Both the position numbers and the translations under genes were made by a program. 64,000 nt of DNA. Source: Arachis hypogaea (lineage: Eukaryota; Streptophyta; Magnoliopsida; Fabales; Fabaceae). The notes beneath the pieces are model-generated. The model was not told where the DNA came from and did no database searches. It saw nothing but the letters and a program-made list of their open reading frames with translations. How positions within the stretch are numbered: the stretch's first letter is position 1; every line of letters starts with the position of its first letter. The stretch is taken from NCBI RefSeq assembly GCF_003086295.3, contig NC_092047.1:64026054-64090053 (forward strand), given 5' to 3'. Below are positions 46,062-59,400 of this stretch, in pieces.

Positions 46062-47083
46062 AAAAGAGTCAAAAACCGTTTAGCTGTAAATCAAACATTT
46101 CAAGGCATGATTTTCCTAAATTCATTGAATCTCATAAATCAAGACCTTTCCATTTGAATCCTTTTTGGATAAGTTAAATTTTGGAAACCAAAATCACAAG
46201 TTAACAAAATCTTAGAACTCGTTTTCCTTTTTAAATTGTATCATTTGATCAAAAGTTCCAATCCTAGTCTCAAAATCAAATCATTCAAAATAGTTTATTC
46301 TAGACCAAATTACTATTGAGTTTTGAAATGAGTCAAAATAGTTTACTCGAAAGTTGCCTACTTCAAATGATGGTTTTCTTACATTAAAACTTTTCAAATT
46401 GAATCCCTTTCGATCGGAGAAATTGGAAACCATTTTCACAATTGAACAAAATCAGAGAACCCACTGTTCTTTTAAACTATATCTCTTAAATCAAGAGTTC
46501 TGACAAATTCTCAAAATCGAATCATTTAAACCAAAGTTTCAAACCGGATTAGAAATCATTCTAAACCTTAAAACCGTAAAAATCATAGTTAAAAACCGCA
46601 AAGGCATTAGTCGATACTTCTGTTGCCACTAGCGCTGAACCGCACCCATCGCCTATACAAGGAACTGCCAATACTTCTAACCATACTTGGTGACCATTCC
46701 GGCACGTCCGCTCTGATCATTCGTCATTACCAGTTCGACGCCTTCGGCTACCACCAAAAGAATCTTTCTTTCTCACGGTTTACTCCCAACAAAATGTTAA
46801 GCCCTCGTAACCCTAACGACGACTTTGCAAAAGATAGGACCAAGCTATCCTCAGGTCCAGGCACTATAATACTTAAAGCATACTCTTACCTCTCGTCGAA
46901 GGATCCGACCCCGTCACCTCACGTGTCTCCAAAGCAAACACATGGCCTGACTATTGATTCTGGTTCTCATCTTGGTTCCTCCCATGGCGACAATACTTAG
47001 ATATATACCCAGGTTTTCCACGACGTGATTGAAACTAGGTTATCAATTTTATCGTTACCTCAAGTTGGAGATCCTTAATCCCA
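46062..47083 (-). other. degraded protease/spacer region of B
   Basis: No intact gene. The A+T-rich part resembles the C spacer. The part from about 46600 to 47000 is more G+C-rich and in the minus sense would lie where a protease is expected, but no active-site motif could be confirmed. The plus-strand open frame there is probably a shadow. Confidence 0.45.
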
Positions 47084-48181
47084 TTACTGGGACCAGTCTA
47101 CACCTTGATCCTTTTTGTAAGGACAACGTCTAGAGATATGCCCTGACAATCCACAGCGGTAACATCCACCGAACCCCGCCATGCACGACTTTTCCAGATG
47201 GTATCTTCTACATCTCGGGTACTTTAACTCCTCTTGTCGATCCCATGCCTGCTTACCTACTCCTCTCACCCGGTGGTACTGGTCATGGTTGATACCTCCA
47301 ATATGTCCCTGAACTTGGGATTACTGAGGGGAATGCCTACCCTTCTTGGAGTTTTGGCCTCTTGATGGAATATATTTCCCACGACCTCTGCTACTAATAC
47401 CGCCATGTTCATCTCTCCCCAGAGCCACCTCCTTGGCATATTCTTCAACAATCGTTGCCTTGTCCACCAATTCAGAGAATCCCCTAATCTCCAATGGAGC
47501 CACAACACGCTTGATATCTTTCCTCAGTCCTACTTCGTATTTGACGCATTTCCATCCCTCATAAGACTCAGGAGTACCCTGACTTATCCTCGAGAACCTA
47601 CAGAGTTCCTCGAACTTACTGGTGTATTCTGCTATAGTCATGGACCCTTACTTCAGTTGCAACAGTTCCAATTCTCTGGCCTCCTTTATTGACTCAAGAA
47701 GGTACTTCTTGTAGAAGGCTTCCTCGAATAAAGCCCAGGAAATGTTCACGTTCTGTTGGTGTAGTAGTCGGCATTCTCCTTGCCACCATTGCTGAGTTTT
47801 TCTCACAAGTTGATAAGCCGCATGTTCCACGAACTGGTTATATGGTACGTGTTGAGTTAGCGATGCACGCTCCATAGCTCGGAACCAGTTGTTTGCTTCA
47901 ATATGGTTTGCCAAACCATTGAAAACCGGCGGGTCAGCTTTCTGAAAAGCAGCTAAAGTTCTCGGAACACCTCTCAAGCTGTCCTCAACACCTTCTCCGT
48001 AGTCGTTTCCACTTCTGGTCGGTTGGGCTAACCTCTGCACAACTTGCAGAGTTGCAGTAGTATTTGCTGCCATGGTGTTCGCCAAATTCACCATCACCTC
48101 CATGAACTCAGCATGGTTATCAGCCGCTTGCTCATTCCTGCTCTCTCGTGAACATGCTCGACCTTGTCCGCGAGTGGCCAT
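47084..48181 (-). pseudogene. gag of element B with CCHC zinc knuckle
   Basis: The start ATG 48179-48181 (MATRGQGRACSR) leads into a retrotransposon gag core (ADPPVFNGLANHIEANNWFR, QWWQGECRLL, FEEAFYKKYL). TAA at 47648-47650 interrupts, then the frame resumes (MTIAEYTSKFEELCRFS, EYAKEVAL). A frame change near 47290 leads to the zinc knuckle CYRCGLSGHISRRC (about 47130). The nonsense codon and frameshift make it non-functional. Compared with C gag it keeps the complete N-terminus. Confidence 0.85.
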
Positions 48182-48388
48182 TGGGTTTCCTGTCTACACC
48201 AAACAATCGATATTGAGGTTATCAGTCCCAATATCAAAAGCCTAGTGTTTCAATTATCCTAAACAGCCACTCACAAACAAGCATGCTATAAAATATCAAG
48301 TAGATAACCTAATAGCATCAAAGAAAAGACACACAGAGTATGCAATGAAGCACAATCGGTCCATCCCTTAGGCTCACGAGGACGAACC

Positions 48389-48400
48389 GCTCTGATACCA
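48389..48400 (-). other. primer binding site of B (initiator tRNA-Met)
   Basis: Minus strand TGGTATCAGAGC, five bases from the LTR end, the standard initiator-Met site. It contrasts with the Asp-type sites of D, E1 and E2, placing B and C in a different lineage. Confidence 0.88.
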
Positions 48401-48405
48401 CTAAA

Positions 48406-51400
48406 TGTAACACCCTAATTAGCCTAAGCCTTACCTCGTGTCGTAAAGCAAAGGCTAATTAGAGGTCACGACAGTTCTAAGCTCATACGTAGAATATATA
48501 AAAGAATAATGTAATATCTAGAAGTCCGATGAAAGATATAGCTCAAAGATTGGACTTGAAAAGCGCAAAACGTACTAACGAAGCTACTAACTCGAGACAC
48601 AAGAAGCAAACAAGATATATCAAAATATAAGTACATAATATCATAGGAAACTAGCCACAACTCGCGGAGTTTATGCCGGCTAGCCATATACAAGTATACA
48701 GAACCATATGGAACCTGACAGTTTAAAAAAAATAGCTTATACAAGTTTTTTTCTCATAATACAAGCCTCTAGGCTAAACAATATACAAAAGAGAGATGTA
48801 TAAACAGATAACCAAAACGACTCCAAAATAATCCAGGATCCTCTGCTTCTGTCACCATCCAACGCAACTCACCGACGTGGGTTGCGACCTGCATCTGAAA
48901 AACACAACAAAGATATGGTATGAGAACCGGAGGTTCTCAGTATGGTAACGGTGCCCAATGATGTAGGATATAAGACCCCGGGACGCCAAAGGCAATCCTA
49001 AGCTCCATATCCATCACAAGATTCAAGCTTAAGGCATTCTAAAAACAAATAAGCATAATATAAACCTTATCATAAAAAAACTGGGTAATCTATCTTAAGG
49101 GATTTCTATTCTAACCAAACATTGCTGTCCCACAACCTTCACCAACCTATCCTCCATGCGATCCCATCGCCATCGCCTTCCGAACCTCATCAATCCCAAT
49201 AGAAAGCACAAGTAATATACAATGCAAGTAAAGCACAAGTAGAAGCATATAAGGCATTTAATTCAGATAGCAAGTAAGCATGTTATTCAATTAGGCAAGC
49301 TATTACAAGTAAACAAAGCATACAAGCAGATAGAAAATGCATATGATGAATGCCTATCCTACTGGCTGTGATATCACATTGTCGGTTCAACTGTCAACCT
49401 GACATATCTCCATGGAGACGTCACCCTTCAGATTTCTCATATGGGAACTCCCGAAATATAGTGCCCGGATCACTGTCTAGGTACCGGCGCTTGCACGCTC
49501 TATAGGTCCGAAGGGATACGAGCGGGATCTATTGCCACCGACCTCACATCTAAGCGCAAGCGGGACGAACCACCGCCCTTACGCCGCCGCCGCTACCTCG
49601 AACAGGCGAGATCCAACCTCAGCCCCTGTCCGGGCGCATAGCGTCTCATAATCTCAGAAAATCATTAGTTCAGTGGTTTTCAAAAAGCATTTTCAGTATA
49701 CAGAGATCCATCACCTCAATCCAAGTCCCTGACTCATCTCAACCACTGTCCATTCATAACTTAGTTTCCAAGTATCAACAATTCATCATTCCCCATCTCA
49801 TATATCATTCATCCTTCACCTAACGTCAAACCCTTTATCAGCATACTAGAAACCTAGGTCTCTGTTTTCTAATTTATCTTAAAATTAAGTACTTGAACCC
49901 TTAAGTTATATCCCATGTTATAATACTCAAAACTAGTCCCAAAAGTCTTAAAATGGTGTTTTAGGAGCTCATAACCTTGTTGGGAAGGTAGAATAGTTGA
50001 AAAACGAGCAAAATTTGAGAAACAGGACGTGTGCGGCCGCACAAGGGTGTGTGCGTGTGCACGTCCAAGAAGTTTTTAAGAGTGTGCGTAGGCACAAGGG
50101 TGTGCGTACGCACAGGTGTCAAAACTCAAATTGGTCTGTTCACTCGCACGACCTGTGCCAGCGCCCCTAACAAACTGACCTTCCCGACGTGTGCGTCCGC
50201 ACAAGTTGAAGTTTTTCCTTGGATATGTGCGCGCACAAGCTGTGCTAGCGCTGCGAACAGAACGCATTTCTCTACCTGTGTGCGCGCACAGGTGTGTGCG
50301 TCTGCACAGGTTGAAATATTTGCAGGGTGTGCGTCCGCACGAGGGTGTGCACCCGCACATAACAGAAATCATGAAATTCTGCAACTTTGCAGAATTTCAG
50401 ATTTTTAACACCAACTTTGAGTGATCATAACTTCCTCTATAAAATTTCAATATTTACAAACTTTATATCGATTTAAAGGGTTTTCAAATATCTTTAATTC
50501 TAAAAAAATTTCAATCAATTTCGAAAACCAAGGCAAAAGTTATGATCAAACAAAGTTTACCAAAAACCCAATTTTACCAAATTTTACAATTACCACCATA
50601 TCTTACCATACCCATACCAAATCATACCAAACCATCCAAAACCCCATATTCATCAAATGTACCTGTCGTATCATAATACACCAACCTTGCCACATTCTCC
50701 TTCTCATTGCATTACTCTCAATTCTAACATCAACTATATAACACTTATGATCAAAATCACCATTTCATAAATTATAACACTACAATTATCATAAGAAACC
50801 AACTTCCAATCTATACAATCATTCAACATCATCTCATCATTATAATTCATCATAAATCAACCCAACATTCATCAATTCATCAACATTTAACACACCAACC
50901 ATCATTTTAGTTCAACCTATCTTATTGGTCACTAGCCTATGTGTCCATGAATATTATATACTACATAGAAAAAACCGGAACCATACCTTGGCTGATTTTC
51001 AATATGCACCAAACCCTAAATTGAGCCCAAGATAAGCTTTCAAGCACAATCTAAGCCACCAAGAATCTCCAACAAGCATCAACAAGCTCCAAACATCACC
51101 ATAAACAAGCTATATGTACATAAACCATCATAAATCAACCTACGGCTCATTAAAATTGAATTTCACAAGAGTTTCAATGTCTCTTACCTTGCCCAACAGT
51201 TTTAGAAGCCAAAACTAACATCAATCAAAGGCTAGAGTGTACCTAAACACCCAAAAATCACAAAACCTCACTTAGCCAAAACTCTAAAAACTCGAAACTT
51301 TGAAGAGAAGAACTGGGAAGATTTCGTGATTACCTCAAAAGTTTCTTGGATGAATTTTGTAGAGCTCTTCATAAGGAACGTGTAGCCGCAAACGGTGCGG

Positions 51401-51909
51401 CGATCGGAGCTCTGTAGCTCAAGACATGAGCTTGAGAAGCTCTACGTGAATAGTGTTAATGGAGTCTCACTTCTCCTTCTCTTCTCAGCTGGTGGTGTGT
51501 GTTAGTGAGTGTGTTGTGGATGATGGGTTCACTTAATGAACCCTTTTATATGTTGGACTTGGGTCCAACTTGGACCCGGTCCAACTCGTTAGCGTTCTTA
51601 GCCCGTTTGGCCCAACTTCGGGCAAAACCTTTAAAATTAACGCCCGGTTTTCAACTTCTAATATTTTTCTAATGTCTTGGAATGTTTTCACTTTTTCTCG
51701 CGTAGCGCCAGGTAGACTTGAACCGGTTCAACCAGTTCAACTGTCGGTTCGTAATTTTTCACGGTTTTTCGCAGAAAACACATTTTCTGACTCAGAAAAA
51801 CCTACTGAATCCAAAAATTATATTTAAATCCCCAAATTCTCATTCTAACTTTCTGGAATTTAATTTGGGCATTTAAATGATTTTATCCGTGAAAAATCCA
51901 GTTCTTACA
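48406..51909 (-). repeat. 5' LTR of B (3504 bp)
   Basis: Plus strand TGTAACACCCTAATTAGCC to TTCTTACA. Homologous to the C LTR at both ends and in the GGAGGTTCTCAGTATGG segment (about 48930), but with a different block at 49380-49640. Contains the palindrome array at 50028-50360. No gene is supported. Confidence 0.88.
50028..50360. repeat. TGTGCG/CGCACA palindrome array in B LTR
   Basis: About ten GTGTGCGTACGCACAGG-like or GTGCGTCCGCAC-like units, colinear with the array in the C LTR. Individual units differ in centre but keep the inverted TGTGCG/CGCACA arms. Confidence 0.85.
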
Positions 51910-51944
51910 TAATTGCTCTTGATATGAGCGTGCCTCCTCTTCGT

Positions 51945-53600
51945 ATTTTTACTCTAATGTTCCAATATATATCTCGGTGCTAATTTATCTACTCGCTCAA
52001 AGCTTAACGCACTCAAACAATCATGGCACAATATACCTCTTGACTCAAATAATAAGCACTGATATTTTACTTTACATGATATCAAGCCATATGTAACCAC
52101 AAACTTATTGAATGTGGAGTTTGAAATCTGTTCTAAAACATCATATGCCGTAAAACCTAGAGCGGACTCCATCAATCTTGCGGTACAAACTTTCATCTAA
52201 ATTGTATTTGAACTTTCTTGAACTTTTCATGAGTATAAATATGTTAAAATTGAGCTTTTATTAATAATTGTTGCACAAGGTATAACAATATGAAAATCTG
52301 CAGCATCAAATTCTCTCTTATTTTGCTCTCTACTTTCTTAGCAATTATCATATTATTTCACAAATTGAATCAATGAGCTATTGGCATAATAAACTTATTA
52401 GAAAAAACGTGTATGCTCTCACTCTTTATGTACTTCTCATCTCAGTCCAAAAATGGTGATCAAGATATACTAGATTCATAAATGACGATCTTAAAAAAGT
52501 TTAAAAATAGAGCATTGAAAAAGTAAATCAAAAACCACAATATCGAAAAGTATATTGTTTTGCACCATTATTAAAAAGCAAAAACACATAAATTTTTAAA
52601 TACTAAAAATAACAAACATGAATTAATTCTAATAAAACCATGTTTATCTAAAAGCCACTTGTTATCTCCAAAATTATACTTCATAACAAAATTATTTTAA
52701 TTTCTATCAAATGTATATTTTGTGAAAGAGTTCTAAACAACAATTTCTTCATGTCTCTTATAGCCATTTAATTTTTGTGGAATCTTATTCATAATATGCC
52801 AAATACATCACCTATGAATTGTTGTTGACATAAAAATCTCAATAGCCCTTTACATCGATGTACATTGTTCGGTAAAAATGTCTTTTGGAGCCTTTTTTCT
52901 CATGCAACGAAGCCAACATTCTAACTATTTGAATGATTGAATATCTTTATTTTTTATCAAAGCACATCCAAGAAGTGTAGACTGACCATGGTGATTCACA
53001 CTAACAAAAGAACTAAAAACCAAATTATACTTAAAGTCAACAATACAACAAAATCAGATATGCACCGAAATATATTTCAAAAAGCGCAGAAATGATTTTC
53101 AACTGACAACGAAAATGTTTCACACCAGCACAACAAATTACTTATTTGTATGATAAATAGTATCAAATGAAACATCTCTAAAATACTTAAAAATAGCCCA
53201 ACTTCTTGCATCAGCCTAAAAAGTATTTTTAATTGAGTAATCAGCCTCAAGTTCAACATCATAAAGAAGTTCTGATTCTTCTCTTTTATTCTCAATATGT
53301 ATTTTCCAAAATTTTTGGCATCATCTTATTCAAAAACATTACGAACTTCTCTCGTAATGTAGTTTCTAACATCTTTTTTAATAAATCTTAATTCGTGATG
53401 ACCCCCTACTACTGCAACAAATGATTGATATGTCTTACTTCAGTTCCTTGGCCTAATAATAACTTCATCATCAGTTTCAATTGTGTAACATATAAACATA
53501 CTTAGCTGCCTATGTTGTTTAAGCATCTTTGCTTGATTTGGACAACATTGATGTAAATGATTCAAAACTACCTTGAGATGTCCTTCAATATATATAGATA
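51945..53600 (-). pseudogene. FAR1/FHY3-related pseudogene (domesticated MULE transposase family)
   Basis: Minus-strand fragments in order: a FAR1 DNA-binding-region remnant (CCPNQAKMLKQHRQLSMF, KTYQSFVAVVGGHHELRFI, 53560-53390), MRIKEKNQNFF (53295), the MULE transposase core (VNHHGQSTLLGCALIKNKDIQSF, about 53010-52920; RAIEIF, IWHIMNKIPQKLNGYKRHEE, about 52850-52750), and a SWIM-type zinc-finger end (CLLFESRGILC, FERVDKLAPRYILE, 52070-51960). Frames shift and stops are frequent, and the section around 52200-52650 has no recognisable counterpart. FAR1-like proteins derive from Mutator-like transposases and are very numerous in legumes. This copy is dead. Confidence 0.8.
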
Positions 53601-55301
53601 AATTTTTGCAGGACAATTTAATTCAGATGAGGAATTTGTCTTCTGAGTAGGAGATTTGTTGGATTTCAATTTTCCTTCTCAATTGCATGTACTCAATTGA
53701 TTCTTAACTTGATTTTTCTTTTTATTTGTGTTTTGTATTTTGATACAAAAACCTGCAAGTTTAGAATAATCTTTGTAGAATTTTTTAACTTTTTCAAGTG
53801 TGTTGAAAGTCATCCCAATCTTCGGCACAAACTATTTATCAACATCACACAAAAACTGTAAAAGCACAGAAAAGTAATAGGCACGATACCATTGTAAATT
53901 AATAACATCACCGAAGTTGTTCGTATTCATAATTAAAGAATTTCATAAGCTCATTGCTAAATATAAATTACATAAAAATAAAAAATACAATAACTAATTT
54001 CATTAAGTACCGAATGAACCAAAGTATTCTACCTTTACCACAACAAAATAAACAACACCAACAATTATTTTACCTTACGCCAAATGATGTTTTAAACAAT
54101 ACCAAAACTACCATTAAACGTAATAAAAATAGATTGATCGAAAAAAGATTTTAAGACTCCTAGATTCCATTCAAATTCAAATTCTTAATCATGAACATTG
54201 ATTTGCACAAAGAAAAATAAAATTATCCAACTCGTATATAAAACAACTACACGAGCATCAACTAAACTAGATTAATTAAAAGAATAAATCAAACCTCGTC
54301 GACTTTATTCGATTCAGAACAATAATTTAATTCTCCTGTGTTCAACTGATCTAAATTTGTATTATACATTATTTTTGAAAATGAAAAAGTTATACGATTC
54401 TGATTTTACTGCTTGAATGGAAAAGAAAATAAAACAACTAAAAGTTGAATGAAAAACGAATTCAAATCGAACAACATTGATTGTAAAAAAAAATTCATAG
54501 AAAAAAGGAAAAATTTATAGAGAACAAAGAGAAATCATGAAGATAATGAAACCATGACGAAAGAATAAGTTTATATTAAAAGGTGCAGAACGAAAAATAA
54601 ATTATAATAATTTAGTTGAATTTAATTAAGTAATTTATTTGTTTGTAGAATATTATTGATTCTAAAATCTAAAGTTATGATTTGAACCTTAGTCATAAAG
54701 GAAAGAACACTTAGCTTGCCCACAAAGCTAAGTGGCTGCCTTTTCTAGTGGGTTATATATATTATATAAAATATAAATGTTTAATAACTAAAGAAAATTA
54801 GTTAAAATCATTTATAATTTTATTAGTTGTTGCGACAATTTTTTTGAGTTTTTAACTTATAGAAAATAGTAATATTAATGTCTAGTACAATTTTTAAAAC
54901 CAGATTGCAGCTTTCTAAAAAACTATTTTGAAATTTATAGAAAAGTTAAAAAAAATTACTTCTCTTATAATACTATTATTTTTTATCATATTTCTATAAA
55001 ATAAATATTTTTAAAGCTAAAAATTCAAATATAAAATAATTTATTTATAAATTATTTTTAATATAATAATTTATTATTTAAATTATTTTATAAAAAATAA
55101 CTTAATTACACTGTTTAGGTAAAGTGAAGACAAATACTGACCGTTTTTTCTTTTGGTTCGTTTCTCTACTATTACCGTTTTCAATTAAATTATTTATATT
55201 TGCAAGTTAAGAAAAAGAAAAAAAATATCTCTTTAATCACAACATATTTTCCGCAGTTAAACTGAAGATACTTCACGGGGTTAGCAGAGAGATCGATCTC
55301 A
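53601..55301. other. intergenic A+T-rich region upstream of PPR4-like gene
   Basis: No gene is supported. The left part may hold decayed N-terminal FAR1-related sequence. The last 200 bp before 55302 would include the promoter of the PPR gene, but no specific element is identified. Confidence 0.5.
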
Positions 55302-56426
55302 ATGCCATATACGATAATGGAAGCTTTCTCACTCTCCACCTCACACTTCGTTCCTCCTCCCTTCTCCTCCTCCACCCTTCTCGCCGGCAACTACCACCCT
55401 TCCTCCGCTATATCCTTCTCCGTCAAACCCCCGCCGGACTCAAACAATTCTGCTACTTCAATCTCCGGCAACTTCCGCCGCCCTTCCAAACCCCTTAAAA
55501 CATCCAAACCTTCCTCAAACCATAAATCCCCATCAAATTCAAACCCTCTCAAGAACAAGAACCCCTTCAGTACCCCCTCCCGTTCCCTTACAGACAAGCT
55601 CTGGCTAACAAGCAAACTCTCTCCTCCTCCACCTCCTCCTCCGCCCCCTCCTCCGCCGCCCGACGATGAAGAACAAGTCGAGGACTCGGAAATGGAGGAG
55701 GATTGCAGAGAAAGTCATGACTCGCCTGCCACGGCGGGGACTCCGTTTCGGGAGCCGGGGAAAATTTTCATCGGGAACTTGCCCGGTTGGGTCAAGAAAC
55801 AAGAAATTGCGGAGTTTTTTCGGCAATTCGGGGCGATAAAGAGCGTGATATTGATCAAGGGTCACAACGACACGGAGCGGAATGCGGGATTTGCGTTTGT
55901 GAATTATGAGGGCGTGGTAGAGAAGGCTGAGAATTCGGCGATGAAAGCAGTGGAATTCGATGGTGTGGAGTTCCACGGGAGGGTCTTGACGGTGAAATTG
56001 GATGATGGGAGGAGGATGAGGGACAAGACTCGAGAGAGGGCGAGATGGTTGGAAGGGAGTGATGATAAGGATTATCGGTCCGAGTGGCACGAAGACAGGG
56101 ACGGCTCGAGGAAGGAGTTCAGGAAGGTTCTGGAGACCGAGCCGGAGAATTGGCAGGCGGTTGTTCGGGCTTTCGAGAGAATCAAGAAGGTAGAACATTT
56201 TGTTATGCATAGTGCTGTCCATTTGCTTCTGTTTGATCGAAATGGATAATTTCATGTGGAATCTCCTAAAGTTTGTCATTGATTAGTTACTCCTGCAGTC
56301 TTGGAGGTATAAATTAGGTCTCAAATTCTTCACATGACCATTTCCTCTCTGATTGATCCTTCTTTTACTTTTCTGTTGATAGTTGAGTTGAATTGCTACC
56401 AGCGCAATTGAGTCTCTCTCTCTCTT

Positions 56427-56460
<34 letters not shown>

Positions 56461-59400
56461 GGTAGGAAGAGTTACTTGCTGTTTGTATGATGGAAAGTGT
56501 TAATTCGCAACCTTCAATGTGTTTGGGGTTTGAAAAGTTCATGGGAAATTTGGCTGGAGTGCAATTTGCACACACTCAGTGGCAGATTTTCTAACAAACA
56601 AGTTATATAGGATAGGCTTAGACGTTTGGGATCTATTTGGTGTGAAGCTCATGATTTTTTTAGAGGATGTTCCTTGTCAAACATGTGAAGAGATTGGATA
56701 CTGATGCTTTATAGTTAATAGCTCTTCTTTTGACTGATTTTTGATCTTATACTCCTTCAGTTATATTCTTCTTTATAAAAGAGAAGAAGACAGGAAAATA
56801 AAGCAAGAAGGCATTGGAAACTATGCCAAACTAGACATAATGATGGGGATATAGAGGGTCTTGGTAGTTTGAATTCGAGAAATATTTTCTCTTTACACAT
56901 TTATCCAGTCCAAATTTTTTAGTGTTTGATATTCCATTCCACATATTAATTGAGATTTCCACTTTCTCTCTCTTTTTTTTTTCAAAACAGTATTTGAAAT
57001 CTAAGCAACAGAGAGTCCTTGGAATTGATTGTCTTTTTGGGTCTTTTTATCGTCTAGCCCATTTGTCTCTTGGATAAAATTAGGTGTTTGGCCTCCTTTG
57101 GTGTAAAGGTTATGCTTCTTTTAAGAGTGTTTTTCTCTCAAATATGTTAAGGGAGTAGAAGGCCTTGCTTTATTGATTTTTCCCCTTTTTTGTTAATTCT
57201 TGTTCTTGTAAAGAGAACTTTTTGTTCTAATCATTGTATTCTTCCATTCACTATCTTAGTACAGTTCTTCTAATATGAATAAATTTGTATGTAAGAGAAT
57301 AAGATATGTTTTGAATCAAAGTTGGTATTCTGGTATTGGATTTATATTAATCTGTATTCGACTTCTATTCTTTGTTCATTGTTATTTATAAAAGAATCAT
57401 TTTCTGCCTTGAATTAAAAGTAGGAGATTTTAACTTCTTCTAACAGGTGAAGTTTCCTTTTATCTATATTTGGTGCACTGCTGTTCATTCCTCTGTTTTA
57501 GTAATGTATGTATTTGCTTATTCTCCCTTAAATATGACTAATGATGATGCATGTAGACATGTAGTTTATCTCAGCATCTAATGCTGACTAATGTGGTTGG
57601 TCAAGCATGGGCTTTTATAAGTAAAAGACTTCTATGTGTTAAATTTCTTGGTTTGGATATTTTATTAGCATTATCTGATGATATATTTGAATAAATTAGA
57701 CTTTCTCACCCTCTCCCCATTCTATATTTTCTATTTGCTAATACCATCTCTAGGAAATGAAAAAGATCAAGATAGTATTATGTTGTTTGTCATATATATA
57801 GATAGTTGCAATTAAAAATATTTAATGTGTATCTACGAGTATCATTTTTATCTGTTAAATATCTTTTTTACGTGAAGAGCAATTGTTCTTGGTTTCATTT
57901 TATTGCCCTTAATTATTTCAGCCAGCTAGAAAAGAATATGGCTTGATGGTTAAATTTTATGCGAGGCGAGGGGACATGCATCATGCACGTCAAACATTTG
58001 AGAGTATGCGAGCCAGAGGAATTGAACCATCTTCTCATGTATATAGTAGGTAAATTCTTTTATATAAGATCTAGTGTACTAGGGCTCTTGTAATTTTATT
58101 CATCTACTTCTATTTTTGTTTTTGAACTTTAAGTTGATGCAAAATTTTGTTTATTGACGTGTTATCTTTTTGGGAATGAGCATGCTGATTCTAGGAAGAG
58201 TTAAACGTTTCAGAAATATTACCAGTTTTACTGTCGAGAGTCTGTTATATTAGCTGCAAAGCTTTTCAAATCTGCTGGGATCCCCCCCCTTTCTTCTTTT
58301 CCTTTTTCTCTGTTCCCCCTATGCAGATATGATGCTGTTTTACAACGTGATTATACTCTCTTCGGTATTCACCATATGGGTCCTTTTAGGGCATTTAGTT
58401 GTTATTCGTGCAAGATTTTTTCTTTTCTCATCCCACTTTTTTTGTGTGTAGTATAATTCATTTCCATGTTTTGTCAATTTGGTTGGTTTTAGGTGGATAT
58501 CTTTGCCCTTGCGAAATCCCTGTTTCCTTTAAATAAAATTCCTTCTATGTTACAAATGAAAATTCACTCTGATTATTTTCCTTCTGACTTACAATGTGTT
58601 AAATCTTTGCAGTCTTATTCATGCATATGCAGTTGGAAGAGACATGGAAGAGGCTTTACTTTGTGTAAGAAAGATGAAGGAAGAGGGCATTGAAATGAGC
58701 TTAGTGACATACAGTATAATTGTGGGGGATTTGCTAAAGTAGGCAATGCTGAGTAAGTAAACCAGATAACGCTTCCTTGTTACTCTATCTTTTATCAAAA
58801 AGTAACTCCTTTGTTGATGGTTGTTATTTATTTATTTGCCTAAGGACAGCTTTCTTAAAGTTTATGTTTTCGGGTGAAATAACATGTTTTCTTTTCCCCT
58901 CTAACACTCACCTTGTCCCTTATTCACAAATCTTTTATCTTGATGCATGGACACCTCACATGCCAAGGTTGTATTGTTTTGAAGTCTAATTTAATAACTT
59001 GGTCTGGCAAGTGTAGCTAAAATTAAGGTCACACTTTATTACTATTTCGCCAATACTTTTTAATTTGAAAACATAAATGAAAATTGAAAAGTGAGATCAA
59101 ATTAATAAGTTTTGCCCTAGTAAAAAAGTGTGACATTATTTTAGCTACACTTTTTAAGTGTTGCCAAAGTTTCATAGCCACATTAGAATTTACCAATGCT
59201 ACATCACGTATTAACATAATTTTTAGTGTCAAATATAATATGAAGCGAAAGTAGTTGTTTTTCTGTTGAAGCAAGTCGTAGTTCACTAGCTATATGGACA
59301 AAAACACCCATTTTCCATCAGTTATTGGAGCTGGTATTCCCACTTGCCAACCCTACGTAGTATATTGCATTGGATGGTTTTGGTATGTTTCTACATTTAT

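Larger units (their letters stand above)
46062..51909 (-). mobile_element. older Ty3-gypsy element B, 3' part lost
   Basis: 5' LTR (48406-51909), primer binding site (48389-48400), gag (48181-47084) and a spacer homologous to that of C (compare 46062-46560 with 40855-41340). The element stops at 46062, where C has inserted. Everything downstream of the spacer (reverse transcriptase, integrase, 3' LTR) is absent. Confidence 0.8.

Noticed and set aside
46623..47000. Plus-strand 125-residue open frame in element B
   Set aside because: Opposite strand to gag of B, no recognisable domain; probably antisense of a degraded protease region.
55605..56279. Antisense 224-residue open frame under PPR4 exon 1
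   Set aside because: Shadow of a G+C-rich coding exon; the sense strand has clear RRM motifs.
56540..57260. Possible LINE remnant in intron 1 of the PPR gene
   Set aside because: Only vague resemblance, no readable reverse transcriptase motif.
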